A model generated the notes under the pieces. The model did no database searches. It was not told where the DNA came from and saw only the letters and a program-made list of their open reading frames with translations. Source: Rhizophagus irregularis (taxonomy: Eukaryota; Glomeromycota; Glomeromycetes; Glomerales; Glomeraceae). Taken from it: a DNA stretch of 64,000 nt. Positions 11,891-22,496 of the stretch are shown one piece after another. Position 1 is the first letter of the stretch. The number at the start of each line of letters is the position of its first letter. A program made the translations under genes and the position numbers. The stretch covers positions 1,844,001-1,908,000 of the forward strand of contig NC_089451.1 in the NCBI RefSeq assembly GCF_026210795.1. Reading direction: 5' to 3'.

Positions 11891-13682
11891 GTTTCAGTAC
11901 TCTAAAGCTTTTTGAAACAAGTAAATGGTAATTTCACAACATTTTATTGCGAAACTTTAAATTTTTTTATTTTTGTAAAAAAATATTTCTAATATTCTTT
12001 TATTCTTTTTTTTTAGATTTTTGGTTTTCCGGTTTCCATCTGAACGGAATTTTCAACATGATAACAATAAGTTTTGTAACAAATTTTTTGTTATGAAACT
12101 TATACTTTTTTATTTTTATAAAGTTAAAGAACATTTTTAACGTTCTTTATATTTTTATTTTATAGGTTCTGGTACTTAAGTCTGAAACGGATATTAAAAG
12201 AGTAAGTTTCGCAACATCTTATTGTAAAACTTTATTATTTTTTTTTACTTTTATAAAAGAACGTTTCTAACGTTCTTCTTTTAATTTTTATTTTGTAGGT
12301 TTCAATACTAAAGAATCCAAAACTGATAAATGGTAAATTTCACAATGTCTTGTTGCAAAACTTTAATATTTTTTTTTATTTTCTTTAAAAAACTTTATAC
12401 TAACATTTCTCTTTTATTTTTTTGTAGATTTTGGTACTCAGGGATCTGAAACTAATAAATGGTAAGTTTTGCAACGTCTTATTACAAAACTTTATAATTT
12501 TTTTTTATCTTTTATAAAAGAACATTTCTAACCTTCTTTCTTCTTTTTATAGAGACATCAAGCTTCTTTGGACGAACCAAATTTGAAATGTATGTAAGGA
12601 ATGAATTTCAAAATTTTGAAGGTATTTACCTTCAAAACTAATTTTTTTTTTATTTAACAAAACGTTTACTAATGGTTTGTTTGTTTTTTCTTTTGTAGTT
12701 TTAGGTTTTTTCAGTTGCCTTCTAGATAAAAGAATTTCAAAGTAAATAAATACAGGTACCTTCAAAATTCTTTATTAATTTTATTTGATAAATATTAACT
12801 AGCATTCGTTCTTATTTTTTGTAAGTTCAGAACACTACTGAAGTCCATTTTGAAGATAACTTAAAAAAAAACTGTTTTTTTTGTTATTTTTTTTTATTTT
12901 ATTTAGCAAAATGTTACTAACGTTTCAATTTCTTTTTCTTTTATAGGTTTTCTGGTCACCACTTAGATTGGATAGAATTTTGAAGGTAAAATTTAAAATC
13001 ATTTTATTTTTATTTTTTATTTAAACAAACATTAACTAACGTTTTAATTATTACTTTTTGCAGATTTACAGCTTCTAGATAAAATTTCAAATGTAAAATG
13101 CCTTCGAAATTCTTTCATATTTTTTTTTTATTTAGCAAACGTTTTCTAACGTTTCATTTTTTTTGTAGATCATCATCATTTCCAAAAAGAATTTTGAAGG
13201 TAAAACTTCAAAATTCTTTATTGTTTTTTTTTGCTATTTTAATTTGCAAAATGCTTACTAACGTTTCAGTTATTTTTTTATTGTAGATCCAGGATGTCAC
13301 CAAACTTTCATTTCAAAGGTAAAAAAAACCTTTAAAGTTTTTTTAATAAATTATTTGATAAACGTTAACTAACATTTGTATTTCCTTTTTTTTCAGGTAA
13401 AGGAAGTCAAAAACGAGTTCTAGACTTCCATATCAAAGGTAAAACTTTCAAAAAAAAATTTTTTAATTAATTTATTGACAAATATTAACTAACATCCATA
13501 CTTCTTTTTTTTAAGTAAAGGAAGCCAAAAGATAAATTCTGGACTCCTATATCAAAGGTAAAACCTTTAAAAATTATTTTTTATTAATTTATTTGATGAA
13601 TATTAATAATGTTCATATTTCTTTTATTTTAGTTTCTAGGTTTCCATTTAAAGAACTTTAAAGGTAAATACTTGACTTTGAA

Positions 13683-15382
13683 GTAGAGTTTTGAACTGGA
13701 TTTATTTTTTAAATCCGAATTAGATACGAATAAATCTGGTTTCCTTCGGTTCAATCCAGATATAATAAATCCGGTTTCCTTCGGTTAATCCGGATATAAT
13801 AAATCCGGTTTAATCCAGATATAATAATTCAGATATAATAAATCTGGTTTAATTTCAGCCAGTATTATTTATTAAATTTTAAATAAAACGAATAATTTAT
13901 GCAGAGGCATTGCAAAGCACCCCTATTACGTTATTTACATGGTAAGTTTTGATTAGTTATTTGTTTAATAATATTTCTTTTGCAATGTTTCTAACAAACT
14001 GAAACTTTTTTTTTTCACCATTAGACACGAATCCAGGCTGCTAAGTGGGGAAGGGAGGATTGGACACAAGCCCTTTAGACGCGAACCATGGGAAGGAGTT
14101 AGGGAAGGGAAATTTCATTTTTGACATAATTCAGTTTTTATATAATGTAACAGTTCTGTTCATATTGATTTTTACAATCGTAATGTTAGTAAATTTTACA
14201 ATTTTTTTTTGTTAATAACATGCATTTTTCTTTATTTAATTAATAAACCTAAAACAAATACATAATAGCAACATTCTAAGACATATATTCACTAACTAAA
14301 TCATAGTTAAAACTGAATCCAACTAAGCTACTGATAATTAACTTGATTATTAATTCTATAATTAAAGAAAAACTTATTTCCCCTCTTTGTTTATGCTATA
14401 AAACCTTCCTTAAAAAAAGCTATAAAGAAGAAATAACTAAAACTATATTAAAAAAATTTTTACAAGAATAAATAAAATCAAAAAAAAAATTAATAAAGAT
14501 GAGAAGGGAGTAAAAAAAGATGATAGAGAATGAAAGAAAGTAAAAATAAGCAAAGGAAATGCAAAGAACAAAAAAAAGTAAAAAGGAGATAAAAAAAGTA
14601 ATAGGTAACAAAAAAAAGTAAAAAATGGAGCATAAAAATGAAAAAAATATAATAATAGGAAGACAAAAAGAGTGAATAAAATAATTAAAAACAAATAATA
14701 ATTGACTGACACCACCCATTAAAATAAAGAGAAAAAGAAAAAAAACTGGTTAGTATCTTTTAAATAAAGGAAAGCAATAGAAAACAAGAAAGACAGAGTA
14801 GCAGACATACCTTAAATAAAAATCTTACCCTAAATTGTTTTAAAAAATATCAAGTTACAAAAAGCAAAAAATAAAAAAAAGAAGGCTTACCATTTTTACC
14901 CAATCAATAAAGGGAATAAATATCAAAAAATATCAAATTTGAAAAGGGGTAGGTGAATTCGGGCAGAAGTTTCATACACAGCCATACACTGATACGTAAT
15001 TGATCATCATAATTCTGGCCAAATTATAAATTTGACCAGAATTATAATTTCCATTTTAGGAAATTGATGTTACACAAATTCGAAAAAGGAAATTTTCATT
15101 TTTTTGGAAAAATCAAAATTTGTGGAACGGCTATCACCAAAAAAGGATATGATAGGCATAGCCGTAGTTATAATTCTGGCCAAAATTATAATTTGGCCAG
15201 AATTACTGCCGATCAATAATAAAACTGAATAAAACTAAATATAATAAATCCGGATAAAACAAATAAAACCGGATATAATAAATCCAGATGAAACCGAAGC
15301 AACTGAATCTCTCCGGTTTTAAATCCGAATCAGGAGAATCCAGATTTAAATCCGAATGTCGAAGGTCAGATCCAAACTCTAC
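13683..15382. mobile_element. 1.7-kb element with GTAGAGTTT ends and 6-bp TSD
   Basis: The ends GTAGAGTTTTGAACTGGAT and, reverse-complemented, GTAGAGTTTGGATCTGACC are inverted, and perfect TTTGAA repeats flank them (13677-13682, 15383-15388). Both arms carry AATCCGGTTT/AAATCCGAATT subterminal repeats. The centre has an intron-like motif (GGTAAGTTT near 13940, CTAAC, CACCATTAG near 14025), a purine-rich tract (14420-14880) and a hairpin family built on AATTCTGGCCAAATTAT (15009-15200). No coding sequence is credible. Open frames on the minus strand at 14420-14719 are low-complexity F/L/S runs. Confidence 0.75.
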
Positions 15383-16457
15383 TTTGAAGTTCTTTTTTTT
15401 TACTTTTTTTAATGATCATTATACTAATGATCATTTTTTCTTTTATATTTAGGTCCCGAATGCTGGATTATATATTTTGAAGCTGCTTGCTTCAAAATTT
15501 TTTTCCATTTGTAGGTCTCCATTGTTTGTTAAATAATATTTAAACTATTAACAACATATAAATTTGTAGTATAAAATAATTAGTGTAGTTTAATTGATTT
15601 GTATATATAATTTGTAATACTTTTATTAAATAAATTGACACTAGTTAATATTAAAACAATAGCAGATAACTAAATTTGAGTTGTTTTGAAAAATTTTAAA
15701 AATTTATTTTTAAAATTTTGTGCAGATTTTTTAACATTTGCAAATCTGCATAGATTTTATTAAAAATTTTTTTCTGATGTGTATTGACATCTGTGCAGAA
15801 ATTTAAGTTGGAGATCTTTGCAGATTTTTATCCTAAAAAATTTACTGATATATTGTATTATTATAACTTTATAAGTTAAATATTCTGATATATTTTAAAT
15901 ACAACCAACTCTCTTTATAGTTACACATTTGGGACAAGCCATTTTCCGTGATTATAAAAAGAAGTGTGACTATATGGGATCTTTGCAATAGAAAAGTACG
16001 AAATTCAAAAAAAATTTTAATTTTACTTTATATACTAATTATGTTTTTTTTACTAAAATAAATGCAAATTTAATATTAATTCAATTTTTGATATTTTTTG
16101 AGTTTCATATCTTTCTATTGCAAAGACCTCATATATAAAACATACATAAAAATTAAATTTTTAATACATTTTATTATACTTTATTAAAAAATATATGTAT
16201 ATATTATTAAATTAGCAACCAGTAATCATAGAAAGATGTAACACAGCTTGTTAGAATTGCCTCATTGAGATGAATTGAATGGTGGTAGTTTCATCTTTCT
16301 ATGATCATTACATATTTAAATTATACTTAAATGATATTTTATTTTTGCCTATTTCAGTATATTTTAAGTATAAAATAAAATTTTAAATCTATTTTAAATA
16401 TATTTTAGCAAAATATTTTTTAGTCAATTAATTTTGTATAGTGATTTATATTTAAAA

Positions 16458-16913
16458 TTGCTACGAATCACCAGTGGTAATCATCACCGGTATCATGTAA
16501 TTTTTAAAATTTTGGCCGGATTTAAGTGATATATATACATGCTGCCCAAATTATTTTGGGATGCCATAATTATAATTTGAGATGCCATAATTCATTCGGT
16601 TTATATATAATTTACTATGTAAAGTACCAAAATAATTTGGGATGCCATAATTGAATTTGGGATTTTACTTATAATTACGGCAGTCCAAAATAATTTGGGT
16701 GGCATGTATAGTGATATACATAAAAATTTCCTTTTTTGGAATCTTGTATAACACATTTCTCATTTTTTGATGAGAAACAAAATAGCCTTTTTTGGATTGT
16801 ATAACATTACTCAAAACTTATAAAGGAAATTTATATATCAATTCCTTAATTCCAGCTAAATTTTATAAAATCATGTGATACTGGTGATGATCATCGCTGG
16901 TGATAAATAGCAA
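16458..16913. mobile_element. Palindromic element with CACCAGTGGTAATCATCACC arms
   Basis: The left arm TTGCTACGAATCACCAG and the reverse complement of the right arm, TTGCTATTTATCACCAG, are inverted and extend inward through 'atcatcaccRgtatca'. Another MITE (16534-16709) is nested inside. Non-coding. No clear target duplication was seen. Confidence 0.6.
16534..16709. mobile_element. 176-bp MITE with perfect 9-bp TSD
   Basis: The ends TATACATGCTGCCCAAATTA and the inverse of ATACATGCCACCCAAATTAT are followed by TTTTGG. The direct repeats AGTGATATA (16525-16533, 16710-16718) are perfect. A 9-bp duplication suggests a Mutator-like source, which is inferred from size only. The arms repeat a 'tttgggatgccataatt' box. 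Confidence 0.78.
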
Positions 16914-17600
16914 ACTCCATTTATATTTTTAAATATTTTTTTATAAAATATTTATTTTTATAGGTAATTGATCTGCAAATAAATTAAAATTAAACAAGCT
17001 ATTATTAAAGAATAAGTTATTTTAAAAATATTATCACTTAGCATTTACTTTTACTTTACTTTTGTAATTCTATCTTTAAACTCAATATTCTCAGATTTAA
17101 GTTTAGTAATAATTATTTTATTTTTTTCTAACTTTTTGATTTTAATCTTAAGCTTAGTATTCTTAGCATTATGCCTTTTATTTTTTTCTATATACTATTT
17201 AAAAGTTTAGCAATCCTGATTTTAAGTTTAATTCTTTTAACCTTAATCTTAACAAACTTTCTTCTAAAATCAGAAATATCAGTATTCTTTTCCTTAAACT
17301 TATCATTTTTTATTTTAATCTCAGTAAACTTTTTTTTAAGTTTAGCGATTTTAGTTAAAAACTTAGTATTGTTAATCGTAATTTAAAAAAGTGCTGTAAC
17401 ACAAAATTTTTAAATGCTGTAATTAATTAAGGCAATTTCTATTTGTACACAGGGTATTTGAACCTGGGTTATGTAATTATTGCCATTTTGACTAATAGTA
17501 TAAACTTCAAAATTAGTAAATAAATGGATTTTTGCCTTGCCAATCACTTTTAAAAAAATTTAAAAAATGATTGGTAAAGACAATTTTTTATATATACCGT

Positions 17601-18044
17601 TATAGATACTGTCGGAATTATTTTTACGGTTACGGCACGTGCCATAATGCCATAATTAAATGCCGTAAATTGTAAATACCGTGACACTGTAATGCCATAA
17701 TTTAATTTAATGCCATAATGTCGTAAATATATATGCTGTAAATGAATAAAATTAAACTTAATTTCAGCCAAGTTTGTAATGCAGGGTCAAATTTTTTCGC
17801 GTTTTATCACGTGACATTACACAGATTTCCAAAAAAGGAAATTTTATCTCTCAATAAAATTGAATAATGGGTTGCACAGGATTACACGAGTTTCCAAAAA
17901 AAGGAAATATTCCTGTCAATCATTTAGAATTGTAAAAATCACGTGATCATGATTAATTACGACGCTACATTACGGTTACGGCATTATTTACGATATATGT
18001 CGTAATGTCAAAATGTCGTAATTAGGGAATTCCGATAGTACCTA
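17601..18044. mobile_element. 444-bp MITE inserted at the edge of a pogo-type MITE
   Basis: The ends TAGATACTGTCGGAATTA and, reverse-complemented, TAGGTACTATCGGAATTC are inverted. The segment is flanked by 10-bp direct repeats TATATACCGT (17591-17600 and 18045-18054). The right copy is the beginning of the next element, so this one inserted later. The interior has GCCATAATG and ATTACGGTTACGGCA boxes in both orientations. Confidence 0.62.
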
Positions 18045-18050
18045 TATATA

Positions 18051-18445
18051 CCGTATTCTTCCGTTTTTAAGCACCACCTGAATTTTAGCACCACCTCGAC
18101 TTTTGCCAAAAAAACTTGAAAAACAAAAATAAGTATCACTTCAAATTTGAAAATTTTCTTATCTGTTATATTTTATTCAAAATAAAATTTATTTTTATGA
18201 TGCATCATTTTACAATTCATCTAATTCATCAGCTGAATCACTATTTATATTTACAATTTCCCTTTCATTTTCATCAATTTCCTCCTCTTTTTCATCTTGT
18301 CTAAACAAATCATCATCTGACATTACAAATATGACTAAAAGCGCAAAAAAAAGTGTAAAAAAAAACTTCTGATTTTAAGCACCACCTTAAACTTTTGCAA
18401 AAATTTTCCCCTAAAAAAGTGGTACTTAAAAACGGAAGAATACGG
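18051..18445. mobile_element. 395-bp pogo/Tc1-type element, CCGTATTCTTCCG ends
   Basis: TA (18049-18050, 18446-18447) flanks near-perfect inverted ends: CCGTATTCTTCCGTTTTTAA on both sides, followed by GCACCACCT on the left and GTACCACTT on the right. The element keeps a short acidic reading frame on the minus strand (18210-18323) that looks like the C-terminal tail of a pogo-like transposase. It is therefore probably an internally deleted derivative. Confidence 0.85.
18210..18323 (-). pseudogene. Acidic 37-aa tail, probable remnant of a pogo-like transposase
   Basis: On the minus strand, an ATG at 18323 opens 37 codons rich in Asp and Glu (MSDDDLFRQDEKEEEIDENE at the start, ending SADELDEL) before TAA. 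Acidic C-termini are usual in pogo/Tigger transposases, and the frame lies exactly inside a TA-flanked element. I read it as the surviving 3' end of a deleted transposase. The catalytic and DNA-binding domains are absent. It could also be a chance frame, but low complexity in this AT-rich DNA normally gives K/N/F/I runs, not D/E. Confidence 0.5.
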
Positions 18446-19500
18446 TAAGTCAAAAATAGAATTCAAAACCCTCATTGATGCATTAAGTAAACTTGCAGAG
18501 CAGTCAAAAATACATATATTATATAGAAAAAGTAAAAGGATATGACATTGGTATCATTATATTTCACATGATACGTGTTCAAACATCCTATATAAATTTT
18601 GAAATTTTCATTAATTAAAACTATAAAAATCTTATAACTGTAATTCAAAATTTTTTAAAAAATAATTAAAACTAATATCTTTATTAGTATTTAATTCTCT
18701 TAATGGCAAATATATCATTTTTGATTCACAAAGCAGATTTTTTTAATTTATCAAATTGTATAATAAATTGCCATACTTTTTTAATTTGAAAGTTTGTAAT
18801 AAAAATAATAAATATATTTTTTGATTTACAAAGCAGATTTTTTAATTTACCAATAATGTTCCTAACAAGTCAAATTAAGTTAAATTTGAGTTAATTTTAA
18901 AGTATTATTTATATAGTAAGATATACCTTATCAATTATTTAAACTATATTATTTATATTATATAAGTTTATGTAAGTTTTATATAAATCAAAATTTATAA
19001 TACTATTTACCAAATTAATTACTATACTTTTTTTGATTCAAAAGCTATATAACAATTATTATGAAATATTTAAGTTTTTTTTGATTTTTTGTTCTTTATT
19101 TTTTTGTTCTTTTATTTTTGCAATATATGTTTTTAAATAACAATACATAAAAGCTTTATAATTAATAATATAAATAAAATTAATTATAGTAAAAGTATTA
19201 AATATTTGTATTATATTACCAAATAGCAAATCTATATAAATTTAAAGATTTTTCTATCAAATATTATTAATTGATAATATTTAATGAATTTTAGCTGTAT
19301 AATAGAAAAAATTTTGGTAACATTTGTATTAGATTAAATAGTAATAAATATAATCTTAATATAGATCATACACCTATATTATCAATTATTATTAAAAATA
19401 ATGTTAGTTGTGAAATATTACTTGCATTTAATATGGATTTTATTATTTTATTATATTTTGATTATTTTAAATATTATACTTATTTTTTTTTAGCTTTAAG

Positions 19501-20409
19501 TAGGGTCAGTTCAGTGTGGGTTTTTTCTGGTTTGAGCAAAAACTGAAACTGAATGAAAACTGAATCAGAACCATCTGGTTCAGTTCAGTTCTACTTGATT
19601 TTTAAAAAAATGTGAAAATTGGAATAACTTGATAATCAGTAATCGTACAGAGCTCAACTATAGCTCATTAGAATCATCTCATCAAGACGTATCGAATAGC
19701 AGTAAAATCACATTTTTAACATCAATATATTACAAAATATTTCATGCTAAACAATTTTTAAAAACTAGTGATAGAAAAGTATTTATTGATCCTAAAGAAA
19801 TGATCTTAACATCATTTAATAGATTTTAATGAGATGAATCTAATAAGCTTTTGTTCTTTTTTGATTATTACATGACAAGTTATTTCAATTTTTGCATTTT
19901 TTAAAATTTTTGAATGTCAAAAAATAAAAATTCCTATATGTGGTATAACTCATCATCTACTGATTGTATAAGAACAAATTTTAGCTCATTAGAATCATCT
20001 CAATGAGGTGAGTCAAATGACGTTAATATCATATTTCTAGCATAGATAGATCAAGCGATAATTCATGCTAAACATTTTTAGAAAATTATAAACTATCTCT
20101 TGATTTATTGATGTTAGAGACATGAATTTACCACTATTCAACTCATCTTAGTAAAATGAATTTAATAAGCTAAAATTTGTCTTTATGTGATCAATAAATG
20201 GCATTTAATCACTTGTGTCAGAATTTTAATTTTTAATGTTCAAAAATTTTAAAAAAATATGAAATGTGAATTTTTACCACTCAGTAATTATAAAAAGACG
20301 AATTATAGCTCATTAGATTTAACTCACTGAGATGAGTTGAATGGTGATAAATTCATCTCTCTAGCATTAATGAATTGTTTGCTAATGCAAATTGTTTAAA
20401 AAACACTTA
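19501..20409. repeat. Diverged relative of the hAT-like palindrome at 1.7-2.9 kb
   Basis: The order of boxes matches the 1737-2935 element: a 'cagttcag' block, 'gataatcagtaatcgtac', a hairpin reading 'attagaatcatctcatcaagacg', then alternating forward and reverse copies at about 19665, 19795, 19985, 20105 and 20305. The right terminus is not found. The sequence instead runs through a PIF-like insertion into the right arm of the surrounding TA-target element. Confidence 0.65.
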
Positions 20410-20994
20410 GGCTGCTTCAATTTAATAGTTTATTTAACGTTCTAACTTTATATAAAAATTGAGGGGGAAGGGGGTCAAATTAAGTAAACATTTAAAAATA
20501 AACATAATTTTTTCTTTATTACTCAATGCATTTTTACTAAAAATACATCTTGTGTTATTACAGATAATGCAATTAATAAATTTACATATATTACTTTTAT
20601 TAATTATTATACCACTACCCTATAAAAAATTTTTATCTGAATATTTCCATTATTTCTCTGGGTCTTCCGTGAAAATTCTGTAAAAATAATACATTCACGG
20701 ATATCCGTGTTAGCGAGATGAAAATTTCCATGATTTAAGGCTATAAATTCCATGAAAATGATACATTCACGGAAAAAACATGGAAAGATAAAACACGGAT
20801 CAGATTTTTTATAGGGCTAGGAATATTTTCTCTGGAAGATTCAAATACACTGGAAAGAAATTCTTTTAAATATTATACAGATTGGTGAAGTTATTATAAG
20901 TCACGTGATATAACATATGTTTGTTTATTTTTAAAAATTTTTCAAAAACAAGGGGGGTGGAATACGTTAAACAAACTATTAAATTGGAGTGGCC
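20410..20994. mobile_element. PIF/Harbinger-like MITE, TSD TTA
   Basis: The left end GGCTGCTTCAATTTAATAG and the reverse complement of the right end, GGCCACTCCAATTTAATAG, are inverted, continuing with TTTRTTTAACGT. TTA trinucleotides flank both sides (20407-20409, 20995-20997). A GG-initial terminus and a TTA duplication fit PIF/Harbinger (Tourist-type) elements. No transposase. A second MITE is nested at 20618-20816. Confidence 0.8.
20618..20816. mobile_element. 199-bp MITE with CCCTATAAAAAAT ends, TSD CTA
   Basis: The ends CCCTATAAAAAATTTTTATC and the inverse of CCCTATAAAAAATCTGATCC are flanked by CTA (20615-20617, 20817-20819). Inside, 'attcacgga' and 'tccgtg' boxes recur in both orientations. 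It is nested in the PIF-like element. Confidence 0.75.
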
Positions 20995-21275
20995 TTATTA
21001 TGAGTTATTGAGCAATCTATCAAATATCAATATTAGAGATATTAATTTACTACTATTCAATACGTCTTAATGAGATAATTCTAACAAGATGTATTGCATC
21101 TTTTTACAATTACTGGTTGTTAATTTAATAATATATATATATATTTTTTAATAAAGTATTAATAAAATGTATTAAAATTTTAATTTTTATATATGTTTTA
21201 TATATAATCATACTTCTTTATAATTACAGAAAATGGCTTGTCCCAAATATGTGACTATAAAGAGAGTTGATTGTA

Positions 21276-22488
21276 ATTATAAATATATAATAATAATATT
21301 ATTATTTAAACAATTTAATTTATCATATTGAATTAATTAATAATTAAGTAAAAAAATATTAAAATATTACAAGTAATAATTGTCTGATTATTATTACTGA
21401 TAATTTTTATCAGATTTAAATTATTATTAAATTAAATAATTATTTATTTATATTAAACAATTATTTTATATGTAAATTTATAAGAAAAAGAAATTTGTCT
21501 AAATTCAAAAAGGTTGTTTTTCAGATAATTTTTAAGAAAAATGCAAAATTTTAATTTTTTAATTTTTTAAAGTTTTTTTGATAAAAATTTTTCAAAATTT
21601 TATCATAATTAATATTAATCAAATTAATATTTGTTAACATATTGTTATTAAATTAAAATTTTATGATTAGTATTTTTTAACCTTAACTAACATTATAAAT
21701 TATTATTTTATAACTTTAATTAAATTGTAATTTTTAATTAGAATTAAATAGTGATTATTACTGATGATATTTAATAATCAATTATAAATAAATTAAATTA
21801 ATAAATAATAATTTATTTATAAATTCTTTAAGATTAATTATTTTTAACCAAAGCTTCAAATTTTCAATTCATTTACATTTTTAGTTCCATTTTCAGTTTT
21901 AAATTTGGGTTTTTACTGGATTTTTTTGTTTGAAATTTTTACTAAAAAACATTTTTAGTATTATATTTTAATTGAAAATATTTTTTTTATTAAAAAAAAC
22001 TTCATTTGAAATATTTTTAGTTTGAAGAGTTTTTCAAAAAATGTTTTTAGTTCTATTTTTAATCTGAAAATAAAACCAGAACTGTTTTCAAACTGAATAT
22101 AGTTTTAGTAGTTTGTAACTAAAAATATTTTCAGTTAAAAGTTTGACTTATTTTATATTTATCTAAAAAATTTTAAATTCTTTTTATAATTTTTATACCT
22201 TATATTAATTTATAAATTAATGTAATTATTATAAAATAACTACTAAATATTCAGTTAAATAATATCTTTAATAATTTATACATAAAATTACTAATTTAAA
22301 ATATATTAAATATATTAATTTACTGCTATCTTTTTTGTATTAAATATTATATTATTTATTACTTATAAAACATCACTTTACAAATAATAAAAGTGAAAGT
22401 TTATAAATTTTATATGAAAAAAAAAATAATTTTTTTATCAATTCATTTTTATAAATATATTATAAAGTATGTAATATATCAATGTAAG
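21276..22488. other. AT-rich spacer
   Basis: About 1.2 kb of AT-rich sequence. Around 21880-22140 there are repeats of 'ttttcagttt' and 'tttttagt' in both orientations, which may be a worn element. No gene is seen. Confidence 0.5.
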
Positions 22489-22496
22489 GATATGTT

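Larger units (their letters stand above)
8462..13682 (+). repeat. Tandem array of intron-like units with 30-45 nt pseudo-exons
   Basis: About 22 degenerate units on the plus strand repeat the same order: a CTAACGTTT/CTAACATT branch-point-like box, a T-rich tract ending TTTTTTTGTAG or TTTTATAG, a segment of about 30-45 nt, and a donor such as GGTAAGTTTTGCAAC or GGTAAAACTT. Pseudo-exons begin near 8462, 8741, 8884, 12166, 12299, 12428, 12553, 12699, 12947, 13064, 13169, 13287, 13397, 13516 and 13633. The spacing in the best part is 105-146 bp. Pseudo-exons are similar to each other (for example '...GAATTTTGAAG' before the donor) but contain stops and have lengths such as 31, 32, 34, 39 and 44 that do not keep frame. 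A last unit lies beyond the insertion, near 15454. Whether it is transcribed or spliced cannot be seen. Confidence 0.75.
8017..15847. mobile_element. Composite element carrying an intron-like array
   Basis: The left end CAGTAAATTTATTAGA and the reverse complement of the right end, CAGTAAATTTTTTAGG, are inverted. Both are followed by repeated 'aatctgca'/'gcagattt' hairpin boxes. The interior is mostly the array of intron-like units, and at least three younger elements are inserted in it (8941-10174, 11647-11890, 13683-15382). No transposase gene is visible and the flanking duplication is unclear, so the outer limits are tentative. Confidence 0.5.
15902..21273. mobile_element. Tc1/mariner-type composite with several nested elements
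   Basis: TA (15900-15901, 21274-21275) flanks inverted ends: CAACCAACTCTCTTTATAGT on the left and, reverse-complemented, CAATCAACTCTCTTTATAGT on the right. Both are followed by a CACAT(A/T)TTGGGACAAGCCAT box. The same ends bound the 1.0-kb element at 47296-48332, so this is an enlarged family member. The second layer is also inverted (16205-16310 against 21020-21130). The inside contains at least five nested elements and no intact transposase. Confidence 0.72.

Noticed and set aside
14420-14719. Overlapping minus-strand open frames of 90-99 aa
   Set aside because: By-product of a purine-rich tract inside a transposable element.
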